64,000 nucleotides of DNA, from NCBI GenBank assembly GCA_019802505.1, contig JAFMOC010000502.1, forward strand, positions 272,501-336,500, in the 5' to 3' direction. The notes under the pieces are model-generated. The model ran no database searches. It was not told the DNA's origin and saw nothing but the letters and a program-made list of their open reading frames with translations. This DNA comes from Corydoras sp. C115 (lineage: Eukaryota > Chordata > Actinopteri > Siluriformes > Callichthyidae). Made by a program: the position numbers and the translations under genes. Every line of letters begins with the position of its first letter. The first letter of the stretch is position 1. Of the stretch, positions 47,946 to 64,000 are shown in pieces.

Positions 47946-48743
47946 TGTCTTTATTAAATCTAAGTAAGTCCACAGTTAAACTTCAGTGTTGTGTCGCAGT
48001 ATACACAGAACCTTTTGATCTCCCTGTTTACCCACTGTGTTCCACCCTGTCAATCTGTCCACATACTGTTCGTACTGTTCACCCTTTGTCACATAGAAAC
48101 TTTAAAGATATCAATGTCAAGGAGCAAAGTCTCTAACACTCTATTGTCTGCTCAGACCTTTCAGAAGAAAAGCTGAAATATTCTACTCAGAAAGTGATCT
48201 CTTTATATTGAATACCTTTGGTATTGAATATTTTGGTACGTACCACAGAAAGATTAACGTGTCTTTAACGTCATCAGGTTACACCCTCACCTGCATCAGA
48301 CTTAAAGTTCACAGCAAAACTCACAAAACCTGTTGGGTTCAATCTTTTTGTTACCGTTCTGTGCCTGTCCCGGCTCAAGTATCTTCCGTCTAAAACTGTT
48401 GTTATTGTGGAAAACACTTACGTCATTGTAATTTTTAAAACCGAAGTACAACCTCTGTTGAATACCAGATTACAACTGATTAGCTGAACTGGAGAGTGTG
48501 AGGGTGAATCAAGTCTACATTCAAAAATCTAAAAAAAATACCGTTTAACATAAAAAAACCATGGCCTAATGAACTAAAACGACATAGAACCACCCAAAGT
48601 TCTCTCAGTGCTGCTAAATACTCTACACAATAAACCCACAGTTTCAAATAAATCATCTTTTTAAAGTTTACTGAACTGTAGCTAGAACTTCACTACGGCC
48701 AACTGTCTTTATAATAGTAATATATAAATATACATATACAATA
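47946..48743. other. Upstream flank of adgrg2, no element recognised
   Basis: Unique sequence; short open frames lack family motifs. It may include the adgrg2 promoter. Confidence 0.35.
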
Positions 48744-49096
48744 GCGGCACGGTGGCTTAGTGGTTAGCACGTTCGCCTCTCAGCGCTAGGGATTCCCGGT
48801 TCGAATCCCCATCTGGGTGGAGTTTCCATGTTCTCCCCGTGTCTGCGTGGGTTTCCTCCGGGTTCTCCGGTTTTCTCCCACAGTCCAAAAACATGGATCA
48901 AGTCAATTGAATTCTCAAAATTGCCCCATATAGAGTGTGTCTGTGTGAGTGAGTGAGTGTGTGCCCAGCGATGGATTGGCGCCCTGTCCTGGGTCTGACT
49001 GCCCGGCGCCCGGGACGTTCTCCCCTGGATGGGCATGGGGAACCCCACCGCGACCCTAATAGAGGATAAAGCGGGAGATAATGAATGAATGAATGA
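48744..49096 (+). mobile_element. V-SINE-like element (reference copy of the family)
   Basis: Description of the family, using this copy. The tRNA-derived head has a pol III A box TGGCTTAGTGG (48753-48763) and a perfect B box GGTTCGAATCC (48798-48808). A central domain from about 48824 to 48894 (tccatgttctcc ... cagtccaaaaacatg) matches the conserved domain of fish V-SINE/DANA elements. An element-specific 3' part (ccctaatagaggataaagc) and a (GAAT)n tail follow; such short-repeat tails are typical of SINEs mobilised by L2/CR1-type LINEs. Perfect 14-bp target duplication atacatatacaata at 48730-48743 and 49097-49110. It has no coding capacity; open frames in it (such as SPCLRGFPPGSPVSSHSPKT) recur only because the element recurs. 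Confidence 0.95.
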
Positions 49097-49456
49097 ATAC
49101 ATATACAATACTGTGTCTTCTGATTCAGTAGCATTTGAATAAGTAATGATCAATTTACTTTTCCACCATGATGAATGAACATTTACATAATTTATATCAA
49201 ATTAATATGAACACATGTGAATTGTGGAGTGATGTGATTTTTGTAAAACATTGTATAAATTTAAACACAAATAATGAAGAATGATGATAAAAATACACCT
49301 AAAAGTACCTTCCTCTAAAGTATTATATTATTATTAATAAAATGCAGGGCACGATGCAGGGGGCCTCAGTGCATTTTAGGGTCTGTCTGCTCTGCGTCAT
49401 TGTGCTTCATGTATTAGTCACTTTTGATTAGTAATCAATTTACAAACAATTATCCT
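49097..49456. other. Intergenic, nothing recognised
   Basis: AT-rich unique sequence. Confidence 0.4.
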
Positions 49457-49815
49457 TTCATTCATTCATTATCTTCTGCTTTTATCCTATATTAGGGTCG
49501 CAGGGGGGTTTCCCATGCCCATCCAGGGGAGAACGTTTCAGATGCTGGGCAGATACACCCAGGACAGGGGGGCAATCTATCGCTGGACACACACTCACAC
49601 ACACAGACACACACACATACGCACTCTATATGGGGCAATTTGGAGAATTCAATTGACTTGATCCATGTCTTTGGACTGTGGGAGGAAACTGGAGAACCCG
49701 GAGGAAACCCACGCAGACATGGGGAGAACATGGAAACTCCACCCAGATGGGGATTCGAACCGGGAATCCTTAGCGCCGAGAGGAGAACATGCTAACCACT
49801 AAGCCACCATGCTGC
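49457..49815 (-). mobile_element. V-SINE-like element
   Basis: Full length with a (CA)-expanded middle. It is followed by (ATT)n. Confidence 0.9.
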
Positions 49816-49823
49816 TGACCACA

Positions 49824-49867
<44 letters not shown>

Positions 49868-50212
49868 GGGCGGCACGGTGGCTTAGTGGTTAGCACGTTC
49901 GCCTCTCAGTGCTAGGGATTCCCGGTTCGAATCCCCATCTGGGTGGAGTTTCCATGTTCTCCCCGTGTCCGCGTGGGTTTCCTCCGGGTTCTCCGGTTTC
50001 CTCCCACAGTCCAAAAACATGGATCAAGTCAATTGAATTCTCAAAAATTGCCCCATATAGAGAGTGTCTGTGTGAGTGAGTGTGTGCCCAGCGATGGATT
50101 GGCGGCCTGTCCTGGGTCTATCTGCCCAGCGCCCGAGACGTTCTCCCCTGAATGGGCATGGGGAACCCCACCGCGACCCTAATAGAGGATAAAGCGGGAG
50201 ATAATGAATGAA
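49868..50212 (+). mobile_element. V-SINE-like element inside an (ATT)n microsatellite
   Basis: (ATT)n flanks both sides (49825-49867, 50218-50244), so the element split one microsatellite. Confidence 0.92.
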
Positions 50213-50244
50213 TAATGAATTATTATTATTATTATTATTATTAT

Positions 50245-50939
50245 TTACGTGTGACTTACAATAGAAAAAAGAAAAAGCCATATAAATAGTGTGAAAACGC
50301 AGAATATAAGGTATAGGGGTATAGGGGTATAGGGGTATGACAAAATATAAGTCATAGGGGTTCCCCATGCCCCTGGATGTCGCCCTCCGCCACTCTAGTA
50401 AAAGATTAAGCGAAAGATAATGACTGAACAAATCAAATATGGATGGTCACATGGTCATCAGTATAAATCCTTTATTTAATCCATTTGCAGAATGTGACAT
50501 CAGGATGTACAGTATGTGAAAGCAGCATCATGTGCATCATGTCAGTCCACATGCTAATGTTATGAAATGCTGACATATCTATAATGGCAGTACAGGAACA
50601 CACACTAATCCAAGCTTAATAGCATAGAGGGGATTAACTGGAGTCCAAATAAGGTGCGAGAAACAAAGCACACAGGGGGTAATCGTGTCCTATCGGAATG
50701 ACCAAAAATAGCCTAGCCAATAACAGACACAGGAGGGACGCAGGTAAGCTGCACAAGATCACACTTAACCTGAACACACTGTGCTCCTCGGTGCAGTCCA
50801 CACGTCCATATATATATATATATATCTCATATAGTTTTTATTCCATACCCTAGCTCCTAAATTCCAAGACAGAAGACTGGAGGTATTCTTAAAGTGCACA
50901 GCCCGAAAGAAAGAGAGGAACTAGCAGCAGGTCCGAGCC
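50245..50939. other. 5' flank of the phosphatase gene
   Basis: Contains three gtataggg repeats (50311-50339), a V-SINE-like tail remnant near 50390, and an (AT) run at 50812-50824. The gene's 5'UTR is probably here, but no core promoter is evident. Confidence 0.35.
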
Positions 50940-62674
<11,735 letters not shown>

Positions 62675-62686
62675 GTAGGTACCTGA

Positions 62687-62809
<123 letters not shown>

Positions 62810-62993
62810 TTTGTGCTGTCAATTTAATTCATATAAACCTCTTAAATACAAATAATTTAAGCCTTTTTAGCACTATATATACTATATATATTCATAGTTG
62901 TATATTCTATTATAATTCACATATTTCAATATACTGTATTTTTATCTCATTTTCTTCTTTAAAATTTAAATTAAAATTATAACTTTTAAAGAG

Positions 62994-63352
62994 GTTGGCA
63001 CGGTGTCTTAGTGGTTAGCACGTTCGCCTCTCAGCGCTAGGGATTCCCGGGTCGAATCCCCATCTGGGTGGAGTTTTCTCCCCGTGTCCACGTGGGTTTC
63101 TTCCGGGTTCTCCGGTTTCCTCCCACAGTCCACAAACATGGATCAAGTCAATTGAGTTCTCCAAATTGCCCCATATAGAGTGAGTCTGGGTGAGGGAGTA
63201 GATTGGCGATAGATTGGCGTCCAGCGATAGATTGGCGCCCTGTCCTGGGTGTATCTGCCCAGCGCCCGAGACGTTCTCCCCTGGATGGGCATGGAGAACC
63301 CCACCGCGACCCTAATATAGGATAAAGCAGAAGATAATGGATGGATGGATGG
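62994..63352 (+). mobile_element. V-SINE-like element with internal triplication
   Basis: The phrase cgatagattggcg is repeated near 63200-63235. Tail (ATGG)n; flanked by aacttttaaa. Confidence 0.9.
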
Positions 63353-64000
63353 AACTTTAAAAGAACAGGGTAATCGGGGGCCATAATTTTGTTCTTGTCT
63401 CATGTACCACATGTGATATTAATGATCATAAAATTTTCTTGATTCTTGAATCTAACTGACAATAAATAGACAAAACACATTATACAATGTGGGAATTTTA
63501 ACCCATTCACCCGAAAGAGCATTTGTGAGGTCAGGCACCAATGTTGCATGAGAGAGCCTGGCTTGCAATCTCGGTTCTAGTTCATCCCAAAAACAGGATG
63601 AGGACAGGGCAGCTGTGATGGAATGGATTACGGTTCAGGTTATTGTCCCTCACCCAAAGACAGGCCTGAGAGACTTGCAGCTCCAGTGTTAAAATGAATT
63701 TGATCACAGAGTGATTCACACACGGGGGGATAAAAATTTGTGATTTGTAAGTACTTTGTGTTCAAGGGAATTAGCGTATTCGATAACAATGGGGCAACCT
63801 GGCCGACAATTGCCCAAGGCCTATATTTCATGAAAACTAGATACACTTGGCGTCTGGTGGCTGGTGGATAAAGCTCGAGGACAGCCAAGCTGTCTCGAAC
63901 TCCCCCAGATAAGGGATGGTTAACAATGGGCAACCTGGCCAATGGGCAACCTGGCCGACAATGGCAATGGGCAACCTGGCCGACAATTGCCCAAGGCCTA
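63353..64000. other. Unassigned end region with a local repeat
   Basis: caatgggcaacctggcc recurs at 63788, 63925, 63942 and 63965, with cgacaattgcccaaggccta at 63812 and the window edge. Either a tandem repeat or the edge of an uncharacterised element. The 100-aa - frame here has no recognised motif. Confidence 0.5.

Noticed and set aside
48744..48815. tRNA genes at SINE heads
   Set aside because: A and B boxes are present, but the sequence continues into SINE bodies and does not give a clean cloverleaf with acceptor stem, so they are tRNA-derived, not tRNA genes.
63640..63942. 100-aa - frame as a gene
   Set aside because: No recognised family, no splice or poly(A) context, and it overlaps local repeats.

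Overview
The window is nuclear DNA of a vertebrate, almost certainly a teleost fish. It has spliced genes with long introns, a very high density of a tRNA-derived SINE with the fish V-SINE/DANA-type central domain and a (GAAT)n tail, fragments of fish LINEs, short DNA transposons, and long AT/TG microsatellites. An otophysan fish (catfish, knifefish or characin relative) is a guess only. There is nothing prokaryotic; CRISPR, operons and ribosome binding sites do not apply.

Layout: (1) 1-2.7 kb, a possible last exon and 3'UTR of a + strand gene. (2) 2.9-5.9 kb (perhaps to 7.6 kb), a - strand inosine-uridine nucleoside hydrolase-like gene in five coding exons with one single-base frameshift, a hexamer array in its 3'UTR and a 22-bp minisatellite abutting its start. 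(3) 9.7-17.5 kb, a + strand gene in which PH-domain exons (ACAP type) are followed by exons for a Pim-like kinase domain that lacks both catalytic aspartates. The splice phases let the two join into one protein. (4) 17.6-20.9 kb, LINE, minisatellite and solo-LTR sequence. (5) 21.4-46.6 kb (with a likely noncoding exon near 47.9 kb), a - strand adhesion GPCR of the ADGRG2 type with signal peptide, Ser/Thr- and N-glycosylation-rich ectodomain, GAIN domain, intact GPS and seven TM segments, again with one single-base frameshift. (6) 50.9-62.7 kb and beyond, a + strand PP2C phosphatase of the PPM1A/B/N group, most like PPM1N. (7) 62.7-64 kb, repeats and unassigned sequence.

The genes form no obvious pathway. 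Two act on protein phosphorylation in some sense (phosphatase, pseudokinase), but co-location is not evidence of joint function.

About sixty-five copies or fragments of one SINE family occupy roughly a third of the window. Many have clear target-site duplications. Several are composite, truncated, nested, inverted or tandemly duplicated, and one duplicated a splice donor inside the pseudokinase gene. Most open frames in the window are translations of these SINEs or of simple repeats and are not genes.
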